A DNA stretch of 53,705 nt from an uncultured Eggerthellaceae bacterium (GCA_910585565.1 CAJUFC010000143.1:1-53705), one strand, 5' to 3'. Counted from the stretch's first letter, positions 9,213 through 18,187 are shown. Notes: generated by a model not told the origin, from the sequence alone. A program made the numbers and translations.

Positions 9213-9282
9213 AAGCAAAGTCCTTATCGATGATTGCGCCCGCACAGAAACGGGCTTCGTGGCATATCATATCAACAGGTAT

Positions 9283-9295
9283 TGTAACGTTTACA
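9283..9295. promoter_or_regulatory. 13-bp palindrome in malic enzyme/fumarase divergent promoter
   Basis: TGTAACGTTTACA is a perfect inverted repeat (TGTAA, 3-nt spacer, TTACA) in the 132-bp region between the divergent starts at 9212 and 9345. Its position suits an operator able to act on both transcription units. No regulator is encoded beside it and no exact known consensus is matched. Confidence 0.35.
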
Positions 9296-9344
9296 TGCTG
9301 CACATTGCGTTTCAGGTTGATCCAGACATCGTGAAAGGACTTGC

Positions 9345-10274
9345 ATGGAACCCCACACCAACGCGCTCACGCCGTCGCTCGTCGGCCGCGCCGTCTACTC
9401 TGCCGTGCGAGAATGCGGCTGCACGCTGCGCTCGGACTGCCTCGACGCGACGCAGCGAGCATACGACGCGGCGCTGGCGGCTGACCCCGGCTCGCGCGAG
9501 GCCAGCGTCTTGCGGGACATCGTGCACAACGCCGAAATCGGGAGAAACGAGCATCTGCCCATCTGCCAGGACACGGGCAGCGTCTGGGTGTGCCTCGAGC
9601 TCGGCGAGCAAAACGCATTGCCGGCAAACGTGTTCGCAGAGGTCGACCAGGCCGTTGCGGCTGCCTATGTCGACGGACGCATGCGCATGAGCATCGTCAA
9701 AGACGCGCTGTTCGACCGCGCGAACACGAACGCGAACACGCCTGCGTTCACCGAGGTGCGCATCGTGCCAGGGCGCGAATGCCGGCTGCATGTGATGCTC
9801 AAGGGAGGCGGCTCGGACAATGCCTCCCGGCTCGTGATGCTGCCGCCGAGCGCCGGCGCAGAAGGCATCAAGCGCGAACTGGTCGCCTGCGTGCGCGAGA
9901 AGGCCGCCAACGCCTGTCCGCCCTTGCTCATCGGCGTGGGGGTGGGCGCCACGTTCGACAAGGTGGCAGGACTCGCCAAGCGCGCGCTCTTGCGCCCCGT
10001 CGGCAGCCCGGCGCATGACGAGGCCCACGCCGCGTTCGAACGCGAGCTCTTGGACGCAGCGAACGCCACCGGCATCGGGCCGGGCGCCCTCGGCGGCGCC
10101 GTCACGGCTCTTGCCGTGCACCTCGAGACCGCGCCGTGCCACATCGCCGCGCTTCCACTTGCCATCAACATGGGATGCTGCGCGATGCGCTCTGTCACCA
10201 TCGAGCTCATCGACGCGAATGGAGACGTGCTGCACGACCCCGCCGCCCAGACATGGCAGCACATCCACCAATAG
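9345..10274 (+). CDS. Fumarate hydratase class I, alpha subunit (TtdA type)
   Basis: A 309-aa N-terminal-type subunit of the iron-sulfur fumarase/tartrate dehydratase family, which interconverts fumarate and malate in the cytoplasm. Cysteines suited to the catalytic 4Fe-4S cluster occur in HLPICQDTG (about residue 75), LHVMLKGGGSDN, and INMGCCAMR near the C-terminus. The start follows GAAAGGACTTGC. The beta subunit follows 52 bases later. The closely related L-tartrate dehydratase cannot be fully excluded, but linkage with malic enzyme favours fumarase. Confidence 0.9.
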   Translation: MEPHTNALTPSLVGRAVYSAVRECGCTLRSDCLDATQRAYDAALAADPGSREASVLRDIVHNAEIGRNEHLPICQDTGSVWVCLELGEQNALPANVFAEVDQAVAAAYVDGRMRMSIVKDALFDRANTNANTPAFTEVRIVPGRECRLHVMLKGGGSDNASRLVMLPPSAGAEGIKRELVACVREKAANACPPLLIGVGVGATFDKVAGLAKRALLRPVGSPAHDEAHAAFERELLDAANATGIGPGALGGAVTALAVHLETAPCHIAALPLAINMGCCAMRSVTIELIDANGDVLHDPAAQTWQHIHQ

Positions 10275-10326
10275 CGCTCCCCGCAACGACACCCCCCGAC
10301 GACCCTCCAACCCATAAGGAACGCCC

Positions 10327-10857
10327 ATGCCAAAGCCCATAGCCCTGACGCTGCCCCTGGCAAAAGACGACCTCGCCACCCTGCGCAGCGGAGACGAGGT
10401 GCGCCTCACCGGCACGCTGTACACGATGCGTGACGCCGGACATGCCCGCTGCCTGGAATATCTGCGCGAGCATGGCGAGCTACCGTTCGGCCTCGCAGGC
10501 CAGACCCTCTTCTATGCCGGCCCCACGCCGCCCACGCCCACGCAGCCTTTCGGCTCCATCGGCCCCACCACCGCCTCGCGCATGGACTTCGCCACGCCCG
10601 AGCTCATGCGCGCGGGCATCGTCGCCACCATCGGCAAGGGCAAGCGCGCGGATGAGGTGCGCGACGCCTGCGTTGAGGTGGGCGGCGTCTACTTCGCAGC
10701 GGTCGGCGGCATCGCGGCGCTGCTCGCCGAGCGCGTAAAGACGAGCGAGCTGGTCGCCTGGGAAGACCTCGGCACCGAGGCGCTGCGGCGCATCGAGGTC
10801 GAAGGCTTCCCCGCCTACGTCGAGATCGACACCCAAGGCAATCGGCTCTACCGATAG
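10327..10857 (+). CDS. Fumarate hydratase class I, beta subunit (TtdB type)
   Basis: A 176-aa C-terminal swivel-domain subunit. Recognisable features are the RSGDEVRLTGTLYTMRDAGH block near the N-terminus, FYAGPTPPTPTQPFGSIGPTTASRMD with the substrate-binding loop, and GKGKRADEV. Length is normal for the separate beta chain. An AAGGAACGCCC sequence precedes the ATG. It pairs with the alpha chain directly upstream to form the complete enzyme. Transcription probably ends at the hairpin immediately after the stop. Confidence 0.9.
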   Translation: MPKPIALTLPLAKDDLATLRSGDEVRLTGTLYTMRDAGHARCLEYLREHGELPFGLAGQTLFYAGPTPPTPTQPFGSIGPTTASRMDFATPELMRAGIVATIGKGKRADEVRDACVEVGGVYFAAVGGIAALLAERVKTSELVAWEDLGTEALRRIEVEGFPAYVEIDTQGNRLYR

Positions 10858-10858
10858 C

Positions 10859-10893
10859 GAGGGGGCCACGACGCGACGTCGCAGCCCCCTCTT
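10859..10893 (+). terminator. Terminator hairpin after fumarase
   Basis: GAGGGGGC (10859-10866) pairs perfectly with GCCCCCTC (10884-10891), with a 17-base loop, and is followed by TTGTGG. It starts one base after the fumarase beta stop. The U tract is short, so efficiency is uncertain. Confidence 0.6.
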
Positions 10894-10909
10894 GTGGTCA
10901 CAGACAAAT
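10892..10909 (+). repeat. Left copy of 18-bp inverted repeat bracketing the surface-protein operon
   Basis: TTGTGGTCACAGACAAAT occurs here, and its exact reverse complement occurs at 18238-18255, the far side of the three surface-protein genes. The core TGTGGTCACA is itself near-palindromic. A third partial copy is at 18365-18379. The repeat could be an element end, a recombination site or a shared regulatory/terminator element; no recombinase gene lies between the copies. Confidence 0.75.
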
Positions 10910-11090
10910 CGTTCCATGTACGCCACGTGCCCCCGAGTTGCGCTCCCACAGGGTGTGGTTTAAATGGAGTTTGGCACCCACCGCGCCGCAAACGTGTAAC
11001 GTCTTGTCCGCACAGCTCGCCGCTGACGAACAAGAGGCAGAGCACCCGCCTTTGCGGCTGGTCGCTTCTCGCTTCTGCGACCGCGAAGTC

Positions 11091-11127
11091 GAAAGGGGCT
11101 CCTCGCCTGCCAGCAAGCGCCCCTTTC
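11091..11127 (-). terminator. Probable terminator of the surface-protein operon
   Basis: GAAAGGGG at 11091-11098 pairs with CCCCTTTC at 11120-11127. Read on the minus strand, the hairpin lies about 57 bases past the stop of the last surface-protein gene. The downstream U tract is short (CCCCTTTCGACTT), so it is a moderate candidate. Confidence 0.45.
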
Positions 11128-11184
11128 AGGGTCCTTCGCAATCTCCGCGAGCGTCAATTCGGACGGCCAAAACGCCCTACGGGC

Positions 11185-13041
11185 CTACCCTCGTGCCACT
11201 ACCGTCACCTTCAGGTGCGTGATGGGTACCGCACCAGCGATATTGTTCCTCACGCTCAGCTGTTCGGATATCGCCATCCCCAGCTCGATGCCCATGCGCT
11301 CGCTCGGGTCAGCCCCCTCCCACGACTCGTCGAACGCGGTCCCCGCATAGCTGAACGCACCCAGCCGCCAGACCGCCCTCTCGTCGTTCGTCAGCTCATG
11401 CGCGCCCGACCAGGCGGCCCCCGCATCTCCCGCTCCTGCCAGGGGCAACTCGATCGCCTTGGCAGCATGCTCGCTTCTGAGCGAGAGCGTCGTGTCCGCC
11501 AGTGCCGCCTCCCAGCCATCGGCGCCCGCAGCCAGCTCGAAGAAGCCCTCAAGCTCCGCCTGCTCGCTCACCAGCTCGAAGCGCTCCACCTCGACCGGCA
11601 CGACCGTGCGCGACTTGAACGCATACGCGCCAGCCTCTGGCACCGTCACGGCCTTCGTTCCCGCATCCACCGCGAATCCGACGGCAACCGGCACCGTCAC
11701 ATCCAGCCGCAAGTCCCAGCGCGCATGCAGCGTGAGCGACGTCAGCACCGGAAAGTCGAGCGACCAGGCGCTGCCCTCGTCGGTGAACCATCCTGCGAAC
11801 TGATATCCCGCCCGCTTGGGCGCGCGCAGCTCGCCATCGGGGTCGTCCACCTTGTCGCCGCGGTTCTCCACGACCTGTGTCACCACCTTGCCGTCATGCC
11901 CGAAGTCGAACGTCACCTCGAACGGCCCCTTCAGCGACTCGTCATCGATCCATTGGGCATACAGCGGCACGTGCTCCACCGCATCAGTCAGGCGCGACAC
12001 GTCGTCTCCCGGCCAGAAGCGCTTGCCGCTGCCGTCAGAGCCGTCGACGCGCACGTCCCAGCCGTCGAACACCTTGCCCGCCGGGACATAGAAGCCGCCG
12101 TCTTCTGCCGCAGCCGCATCCCACGCCAGCGCCTGCGCCCCCGAGCCATATGCGACAGGCTTGTCTTCCAGCTGGGCGCCGCCGCCAGCCATGTCCGGGT
12201 TGCTCACATAGCGCACCCAAAACGTGTTTGCCTCCCACTGAGCAAACAGCTCGTCGCCCTCTGCCGGCACGACGCTCGTCGCGTCCACGACATGCGACAG
12301 GTCAGGGTCGCGCTCCTCCGTCGACCAGCCCGCGAAGGCGTGACCCGCCATCGTCGGCGTCGGCAACGTGCGATAGGGAGAACCCGGATACCGCTGGATG
12401 ACCAGCGTGCCAACATCGTCAGCACCTTCCAGCTCGCCTCCGCGCGCATGCAGCACGACATCAACAGCCTCGCCTACGCCCCAGGCAGCCACGAGCACCA
12501 AGTCCTTCGTCACCGGCGTGGCGAAGTCGTAGGCAGCGCCAGGCTCGAGGCTTCCTGGCGCATCTTCGACGCACCACCCCTCGAAGGACACCGGCGCGTC
12601 CCTATCGATGCTCGCATCAGCCAAGTCCCAGTTCCATGCCGGATCGGTCGGACAGCGCACCACGCCTCCATAGCCCACCATCACGTCTTGGTGGGCAGGA
12701 ACACCCTGCGAATAGAACTTGACGGTCAAATCGCGCCCAAGTGCGGCCGTCACGAAGATTCCCAAGTTGGAATCGTTGCCCTGCAAGCCTGCCGACTCCA
12801 TCTCCTCCGGCGTCATCCCGTTCTCGACGAAGATGCCGAGCGTGGATGCGTCCGACGAGCGCAAGGGGCCCTCGTCGTCTCCTCCGGCAACGGCGCCGGC
12901 CACGCCAACGCCCACGAGCAGGCTGAGCGCCAGCGCGAGCGCCGCGAGCGAGGCGGCCAGGCGGCTCCCGCGCCGGGTCAACGCAGTGCTCGCGCCTCTG
13001 CCGCTGCGGCGGGGGCGCTGGCACGCACGATCGTCCCTCAT
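11185..13041 (-). CDS. Secreted surface protein with InlB/Flg_new-type repeats
   Basis: A 618-aa exported protein of unknown function. The basic N-terminus is followed by a hydrophobic segment (about residues 28-52, SLAALALALSLLVGVGVAG), consistent with a Sec signal peptide or anchor. Two LGIFV units (about 68-72 and 93-97) mirror the repeats of the neighbouring protein. The central part has several InlB B-repeat/Flg_new-like motifs (AFAGWSTEE, VFDGWDV, QFAGWFTDE, each ending in an L-x-A-x-W strand). No LPXTG or C-terminal membrane anchor is seen; the C-terminus ends in a beta-rich domain. ATG 13041 has GAGGGGG seven bases upstream; a GTG at 13059 is possible. Last gene of the operon. Confidence 0.8.
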   Translation of the reverse strand: MRDDRACQRPRRSGRGASTALTRRGSRLAASLAALALALSLLVGVGVAGAVAGGDDEGPLRSSDASTLGIFVENGMTPEEMESAGLQGNDSNLGIFVTAALGRDLTVKFYSQGVPAHQDVMVGYGGVVRCPTDPAWNWDLADASIDRDAPVSFEGWCVEDAPGSLEPGAAYDFATPVTKDLVLVAAWGVGEAVDVVLHARGGELEGADDVGTLVIQRYPGSPYRTLPTPTMAGHAFAGWSTEERDPDLSHVVDATSVVPAEGDELFAQWEANTFWVRYVSNPDMAGGGAQLEDKPVAYGSGAQALAWDAAAAEDGGFYVPAGKVFDGWDVRVDGSDGSGKRFWPGDDVSRLTDAVEHVPLYAQWIDDESLKGPFEVTFDFGHDGKVVTQVVENRGDKVDDPDGELRAPKRAGYQFAGWFTDEGSAWSLDFPVLTSLTLHARWDLRLDVTVPVAVGFAVDAGTKAVTVPEAGAYAFKSRTVVPVEVERFELVSEQAELEGFFELAAGADGWEAALADTTLSLRSEHAAKAIELPLAGAGDAGAAWSGAHELTNDERAVWRLGAFSYAGTAFDESWEGADPSERMGIELGMAISEQLSVRNNIAGAVPITHLKVTVVARG

Positions 13042-13059
13042 GGCATCGCACCCCCTCAC

Positions 13060-15096
13060 TTATGGCACCACCGAATAGGTGTACTTGACGTTGGCGACCT
13101 TGGCGATGTAGCTCGAGTCCTCTGCATCACCCACCGCGATTGCCGCCTTGTTGAAGCGAGCCGCCTGCAAATCCAGCCCGTATCGCAGCGTCGCGACGCC
13201 CGGATGGTCCGCGTCAGCTGCGGCAGGCAGCACGAGGTAGTCGCCACGCTTGGCCCGATCGGGGTCATAGGCGCCCAGCGACACCTTGTTCGCGCCCGAC
13301 GCGCTGGCATACCCGAAGCGAATCGAGCTGGCATCGCCAAAGACGTGGTCGGGCTTGCCCAGGCTGAATATCTTGGCGCCGGCAGCCCCGCCAGGCAGAA
13401 TCGCGCTTGCCCCCACGTCCAGGCATTCGATGCCGCTAACGAAGACGGCCTGGTCGCTGTAGTTGCGGAAGTCCTTCGCGGAGGAATAGATGCGCTCCTG
13501 CACGCCGGCCACGTATTCCAAGCGCTCGAGGGGGTATGGCAGCGGGTTGTCTGCATCATCGGGGTTCTCGATGTCGAACGTCACCTCGAACGGAGCGCTC
13601 ACGCGGATGGGAGCCGTCCCGAAAAGCGCGATCCACTCGGTACAGCGCACCTCCTCCCCCGTCGCCTCGTCCTGAGCGGTGGTGGTATGGGCAACGTCCG
13701 CCCACGCGCCGTCCTTGACGTAGGGCTCGGCAAAGGCCGCCTCCGCGAGCGCATACGCATACGCACCGGTCGCCTCGTCCTTTTCGCAGGTGACGAGCGG
13801 ATGGCTGCTGTCATCGCCGTATCCCCACCCGATGAAGTACTGCGTCGGGTAGTCAGGAATCGGGTTGCGCTCGATGTTCAAGCCAGCCGCACCAGCAGCA
13901 TCGATGATGGTCGCCGCAGGGTCGACCTCCATGCCGTCATACGGGCGCTCGAGCACGTATCCGCGGCCCGTCCAGTGCCAGATGCTCATCGGCACCTCTG
14001 CAGACGATGCGTCGCGCACGCCCTTCAACTTGATCTCGACGCCGCGGTCAAGCTCCCATTTGGCATACAGCGTGCGCCCGGTGTCCTTGTGCTCGTAGAA
14101 CTCCTCGTAGCGCATCGTCCCGGTCTGTCCTGCGACAGGCACGCCAACGACTTCCGCCCCCAATCGGATGCGCCCGTGATCGTCCCAGTCGACCAGAGGC
14201 TTCCCGTTTTCCGTCGCCGGGTCATACCACCCCGCGAATACGTAGCCGTCGCGCGTCGGCACCGGGAAGTCCGCATGGTCGACGCGATAGCGCTCGTCCA
14301 AATCACCGGGCAGCGTGCCGCCTGTCGCCAGCGCCTCGTCATACTCGGCATTGCGCTCAACCGACACGTATCCCGGCGTGACGGCACCGTCAAAGACGGC
14401 ATTGCCATGGCCGTCATCGCCGTTGTTCGGGTCGAGCTTGACGATGTAGCCCTTCTTCCAGAGGCACCACAGCACCGTGTCTCCCGTTACCTCGACGGCG
14501 TCAAGGCTGACCGGCTTGAGCTTTGCCAGCTCCTCCGGCGTGCAGGCAGAGGGGTTTTGCGTGTACCACACATCAGCCCAGTACTCGGTGCCGTCGTTGT
14601 CGTCCCAGTCGTCCACGCGCTTGAGCGCGTCAGCAGAAGGGGCGCTCGCAAGCGGGCTTTCCCCTTGGGCGACGCGAGACGTCTGTATGGTCTCGCTCTC
14701 CTTCGAGGAGACGATGTTGCCTTCGGCGTCGCAGTAGTAGCCCACGAACGACACCTCGTGGTACCTGAGGTAGTCCAGAGCAATGCCCACATCGACCGAG
14801 CCTGCGGATGCGGCCGGCGACTGCTGCCTCAGCCCCACGTTGATGCCAAGGTCCACGCTGCCACCGGCGTCACCCGCGGCAGGCTGCACCTTTTTGACAA
14901 CGCTGAGGCCCAGGTCAATCGACCCCTCCGCCGCGCTCGCATGCGCCCCCGGCACGCACAGCGCCATCAACAGCGCTACCACAACCCCGACGACGCCGAC
15001 CCGCCGCGCCGCCCGCAGGCCTTCGCGCGCCGCCGTTTGCGGTATGCCACGACGCACGCCTCCGAACCCTCTTCGGGTCTTCATCACTTCAAACAT
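13060..15096 (-). CDS. Secreted surface protein with VDLGI tandem repeats and Flg_new-type repeats
   Basis: A 678-aa exported protein of unknown function. The signal peptide has its hydrophobic core at about residues 33-48, with AHASAAEG as a likely cleavage zone. Just after it, three nonapeptide repeats about 20 residues apart read GSIDLGLSV, GSVDLGINV and GSVDVGIAL. The middle contains Flg_new-like modules (YVFAGWYDP, TLYAKWEL). The C-terminus ends in a beta-rich domain, VKYTYSVVP. No sorting signal is visible. ATG 15096 is chosen because GAGGG lies about 10 bases upstream; GTG 15105 and ATG 15084 are alternatives. The stop precedes the next gene's start by 18 bases. Confidence 0.8.
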   Translation of the reverse strand: MFEVMKTRRGFGGVRRGIPQTAAREGLRAARRVGVVGVVVALLMALCVPGAHASAAEGSIDLGLSVVKKVQPAAGDAGGSVDLGINVGLRQQSPAASAGSVDVGIALDYLRYHEVSFVGYYCDAEGNIVSSKESETIQTSRVAQGESPLASAPSADALKRVDDWDDNDGTEYWADVWYTQNPSACTPEELAKLKPVSLDAVEVTGDTVLWCLWKKGYIVKLDPNNGDDGHGNAVFDGAVTPGYVSVERNAEYDEALATGGTLPGDLDERYRVDHADFPVPTRDGYVFAGWYDPATENGKPLVDWDDHGRIRLGAEVVGVPVAGQTGTMRYEEFYEHKDTGRTLYAKWELDRGVEIKLKGVRDASSAEVPMSIWHWTGRGYVLERPYDGMEVDPAATIIDAAGAAGLNIERNPIPDYPTQYFIGWGYGDDSSHPLVTCEKDEATGAYAYALAEAAFAEPYVKDGAWADVAHTTTAQDEATGEEVRCTEWIALFGTAPIRVSAPFEVTFDIENPDDADNPLPYPLERLEYVAGVQERIYSSAKDFRNYSDQAVFVSGIECLDVGASAILPGGAAGAKIFSLGKPDHVFGDASSIRFGYASASGANKVSLGAYDPDRAKRGDYLVLPAAADADHPGVATLRYGLDLQAARFNKAAIAVGDAEDSSYIAKVANVKYTYSVVP

Positions 15097-15111
15097 GTCA
15101 ATCACGCCCTC

Positions 15112-17859
15112 TTAGGCGGACTTCAGCGTGTAGTTGAGCGTCACGAGAGACGCCACGTAATCGCCGTTCGTATACGACTTGACGATGCTGCCCTCGTCCA
15201 GCGCCCCTGCCGGCACCGTGATGCGCACATAGAGGCCCCAACCGTCCCCGAGATCGGCTAGCGTGATGTCAGATGACTTGTCGCTCGCGCCCCACGCCGT
15301 CGCGAAGGCATCGGCCGCATCCGTCGCACCCACGCCGAAGCTGATCTTGTCGGTCGCGCTCGCACGCACAGGAGCGTCGGCCTTCGGCGCAAGCGACACG
15401 CCCGTCACCGTCGGCGCCGTCGAGCTCGTCGACTTGTCAGCGATCTTCACCTTGATGGTATGGCTGCGCGTGCCGTCTGCGGCCGCGTCATAGGCGTCAG
15501 GGCCAAAGAAGTGGTTCGTCTCAGGCTCGGACCAGTTAGCCGTCAGCGTCACGGCACCCCCGCCCGAGAACGCAGCGCTTGCGTCCTTGGTGGGCGCGCT
15601 CTGCCCGCTCCACGTCCAGCCAAGGAATGCATAGCCGTCGCGCTGTGGCTCTGGCACGCTCGGCAGCTTCGCCGCGTCATTCACATAGAACGTCGGCGCC
15701 GCACCCGTGAAGGTAGCCCCTTCCAGCCCGTCGTAGGACACCTTGTTGAACTTGGCCTTGTCATAGAAGTTGTCCAGCTCAGACACAGCCTTGGTGATGT
15801 AGTTCTTGCTGGTCAGCGTCGAGTTAGTCACATAATTATTGAGATCGGCCTTCTGGGCGTACGTGGCATCATGATTGTGATCGCTCCGAGCTGCTGTCGT
15901 CTTGGTGCCCGAACCCTCAAAAGAGTTAGTGGTGAGAAGCGGATAGGAGCCCTTAACCTCAGACCGAAGAACGGTAACACCGAAGAAGTCGGTAGCAGCA
16001 GTGTCGCTTCCTCCGCTTAAATCACCATGACGTAGGTTGCTGATTCCACCGAGAGTCCAACCAGATGGAAAGGAAAATCCACCATGGCAAACATTATTAC
16101 CAGCAGGCGCGTAGCCTCGAATCTCCAAGCTGCTGAAGGTCCCACGTATGCCCCAGTAAGCAACAACACCCGAGGCCACAGTGGCCGTAATTTGCCGGTC
16201 GTTGATAACGTTAATTATAATATTATTGTTTTCTGAAAAAGTTGAGTTCTTTGCTATGTTTTGGTCGAAATCGATCACGATATGAGAAATCGACGTTGTG
16301 GCATAGGTCGATATAGATTCGTCAGCAGTCACAGCCTCCGTATCGATTGAAACAACATCCTCTTGGGATTGAGCCGGATAATTTATTGCGCTCTCATCAC
16401 GCTGCGATGGAGGCACCGAAGCTCCAACAGATGCCGTGCTGGCCGTTTCCTTCAGTGTTGAGGGCAGTACAGGCTCGGTCAGGTTGGGGCAGTCCTTGAA
16501 GGCGTCTTGGCCGATGGCGACAACTCCCTCGGGGATGGTGACGCTCGTCAGGAACACGGCGCCCTCGAAGGCGCGCGGGGCAATCTCGGTCACAGGATAG
16601 GTGACGTTGTCGATGACGACGACCGAGGGGATGTCGAGATGCGCGGGCGTGGCGATCTTGTCGCCCTGCCAGGTGACGCTTGCCGTCATGTCGGACTTCA
16701 CCGTGAAGGCAAGGCCGTTGTCGGCCATGTCGATCTTGCCGTCCTCACCGGGATGCTTGACGTCCATGGCCTCGGGATGCATCCCCGGATACGACACGAG
16801 GCGCGCCTCCTCAGACTCTATCGCGCCTTCCTCGGTCACGGCCACGGTCTCGGTGAGCGAGCCGTAGGGCTTGCCCATGACGATGTCCTCGGAAGCAAAG
16901 CCCGCCTCGTGCCAGGGGCGACGCCGCTCCATCTGGCCCTCGTCGTTCATGAGCGCCATGCTGGCGCTGACGCGCTCGGTGCCTTCGTCGACGACGGCCG
17001 GGCTCTCGTTAGGGACAACCACCTTGACGGTCACGAACTGCTCGTCGGTAAACGCGCCCTCCGCGATGCGCTCCATCGTGCCGAACGTGACGACGGTGGC
17101 GAGCGCCTTGGCGTCTGCGAACGCGCCCTCGGCGATTGCGCGACACTCGACGGGAATGCGGGCGGAGACGAGAGCAGGCGGCGCCCACAAAAGCTCCTTG
17201 CACTCGATGGTCTCGACCGAGCCGTCCTCGTTCTGCACATCCACGCTCGTCGGACGGAAGATCATGCCGCCTGAGGTGGAATACGCCGCCCGCACCGATG
17301 CCGCACCTGCCGCGACCGGCAACGCAGATGACGATGCACTGGCAATCTCGACGGAGGCGAGGCTCGGGAGCGCCGCGGCGAGGCTAGCGGTATCGATGTT
17401 GGCAATCGTCTGCGGAAGCGAGAGCAACGACACCGCATCGGCAACGTGACCCTCGGCAAGGGCGACCGCAACGACAGGCGCTTCCTTGCCGTCGGCAACA
17501 ACGCTCGCCGGCACGACAAGGCTACCCTCAGGGGCCTCGCCCTCGAACCCGACGAGCGCCAGGCCGCCGTCAGCAACGGTGTAGACGAGGCCGTCTGCCA
17601 CCAGCATGCCGTCCTCGCGCTGCTGCGCGACCGGAGGCGTCACCTCAGCCGCCGCATCTGTTGCTGCGCCGTTCGCGCTCGAAAGCGCCACGTCCCCGCC
17701 GCTCGTCGCCGGACGCTCGACCACCTCGTCAGCGAACGCCGACGCCAAGCCTGCCGCAGGCAGCATCGTCACCGCCAGCAGCGCCGCCAGCACGACAGAG
17801 ACAACGCGGGATGCAGTTGCATGGAGCCGCAACGTCGTATCCAGATTGACCGTTCTCAT
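15112..17859 (-). CDS. Secreted BspA-like leucine-rich-repeat surface protein with AT-rich insertion
   Basis: A 915-aa exported protein, first gene of the surface operon. The signal peptide spans about residues 1-43 (hydrophobic VVSVVLAALLAVTMLPAAG, then ASAFA). LRR_5/BspA-type blocks follow (AIAEGAFADAKAL, IAPRAFEGAVFL, AIGQDAFKDCPNL). Residues about 480-670 are encoded by markedly AT-rich DNA and contain Asn/Ile-rich sequence. This leads into SDHNHDATYAQKADLNN, which resembles phage tail-fibre repeats. A Flg_new-like repeat (YAFLGWTWSG to LTANW) and a beta domain ending VTLNYTLKSA finish it. ATG 17859 has AAGGGAAGGA upstream. The mosaic composition suggests recombination. Confidence 0.8.
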   Translation of the reverse strand: MRTVNLDTTLRLHATASRVVSVVLAALLAVTMLPAAGLASAFADEVVERPATSGGDVALSSANGAATDAAAEVTPPVAQQREDGMLVADGLVYTVADGGLALVGFEGEAPEGSLVVPASVVADGKEAPVVAVALAEGHVADAVSLLSLPQTIANIDTASLAAALPSLASVEIASASSSALPVAAGAASVRAAYSTSGGMIFRPTSVDVQNEDGSVETIECKELLWAPPALVSARIPVECRAIAEGAFADAKALATVVTFGTMERIAEGAFTDEQFVTVKVVVPNESPAVVDEGTERVSASMALMNDEGQMERRRPWHEAGFASEDIVMGKPYGSLTETVAVTEEGAIESEEARLVSYPGMHPEAMDVKHPGEDGKIDMADNGLAFTVKSDMTASVTWQGDKIATPAHLDIPSVVVIDNVTYPVTEIAPRAFEGAVFLTSVTIPEGVVAIGQDAFKDCPNLTEPVLPSTLKETASTASVGASVPPSQRDESAINYPAQSQEDVVSIDTEAVTADESISTYATTSISHIVIDFDQNIAKNSTFSENNNIIINVINDRQITATVASGVVAYWGIRGTFSSLEIRGYAPAGNNVCHGGFSFPSGWTLGGISNLRHGDLSGGSDTAATDFFGVTVLRSEVKGSYPLLTTNSFEGSGTKTTAARSDHNHDATYAQKADLNNYVTNSTLTSKNYITKAVSELDNFYDKAKFNKVSYDGLEGATFTGAAPTFYVNDAAKLPSVPEPQRDGYAFLGWTWSGQSAPTKDASAAFSGGGAVTLTANWSEPETNHFFGPDAYDAAADGTRSHTIKVKIADKSTSSTAPTVTGVSLAPKADAPVRASATDKISFGVGATDAADAFATAWGASDKSSDITLADLGDGWGLYVRITVPAGALDEGSIVKSYTNGDYVASLVTLNYTLKSA

Positions 17860-18012
17860 GGTTGTTCCTTCCCTTGAACTTTCTCGGCCACATGGCGGAA
17901 CAGCTCGGGGGAAGGTACAATGATTCCCGCAGAGGTTCCCACGTAGGGCCGATGCATGGTGTCGCAACCTCAGAAATGCTTGGTAGGCTGGATGAGGCTG
18001 CGCACTCTCCCT

Positions 18013-18040
18013 GGCGTCCGCTTCGGCGGACGCCTCTTTT
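18013..18040 (+). terminator. Strong plus-strand terminator hairpin without an assigned gene
   Basis: GGCGTCCGC (18013-18021) and GCGGACGCC (18026-18034) form a perfect 9-bp stem closed by a TTCG tetraloop and followed by TCTTTT. UUCG-capped stems with a U tract are classic intrinsic terminators. On the plus strand nothing recognisable lies upstream except DNA antisense to the surface-operon leader, suggesting an unannotated small RNA of roughly 100-150 nt. Confidence 0.7.
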
Positions 18041-18187
18041 ATCTCAAGACCGCTTCGGCAACGCCCGCCATCGAAGCAATCGTGTTTTCGCGATTTTTGT
18101 TTTTAATGAATAAAATTCGTTGAACCAACAACATCGTCTCCCCCTTCAACCATCGTTATGCAGCGGGAGCACCCTCAAAAATAAAGA

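Larger units (their letters stand above)
10858..11184. other. Intergenic region between fumarase and the surface-protein operon
   Basis: These 327 bases contain no convincing gene. They hold the fumarase terminator, the left inverted-repeat copy and two hairpins on the surface-operon side: GGTCGC at 11060-11065 with GCGACC at 11077-11082, and the terminator at 11091-11127. The roughly 150 bases between the repeat and these hairpins show no recognisable motif. Confidence 0.6.

Noticed and set aside
10894..15261. 1455-codon plus-strand open frame opposite the surface-protein operon
   Set aside because: It is antisense to three proteins with clear signal peptides and repeats, is rich in Arg/His/Ala as expected of a GC-skewed shadow frame, and has no domain similarity.
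17860..18040. SRP (4.5S) or tmRNA gene behind the plus-strand terminator
   Set aside because: The conserved SRP loop and the tmRNA alanine-tag region were looked for and not found.
17862..18113. Plus-strand 83-codon frame upstream of the surface operon
   Set aside because: It runs through the terminator at 18013-18040, has no RBS, and its sequence shows no protein-like features.
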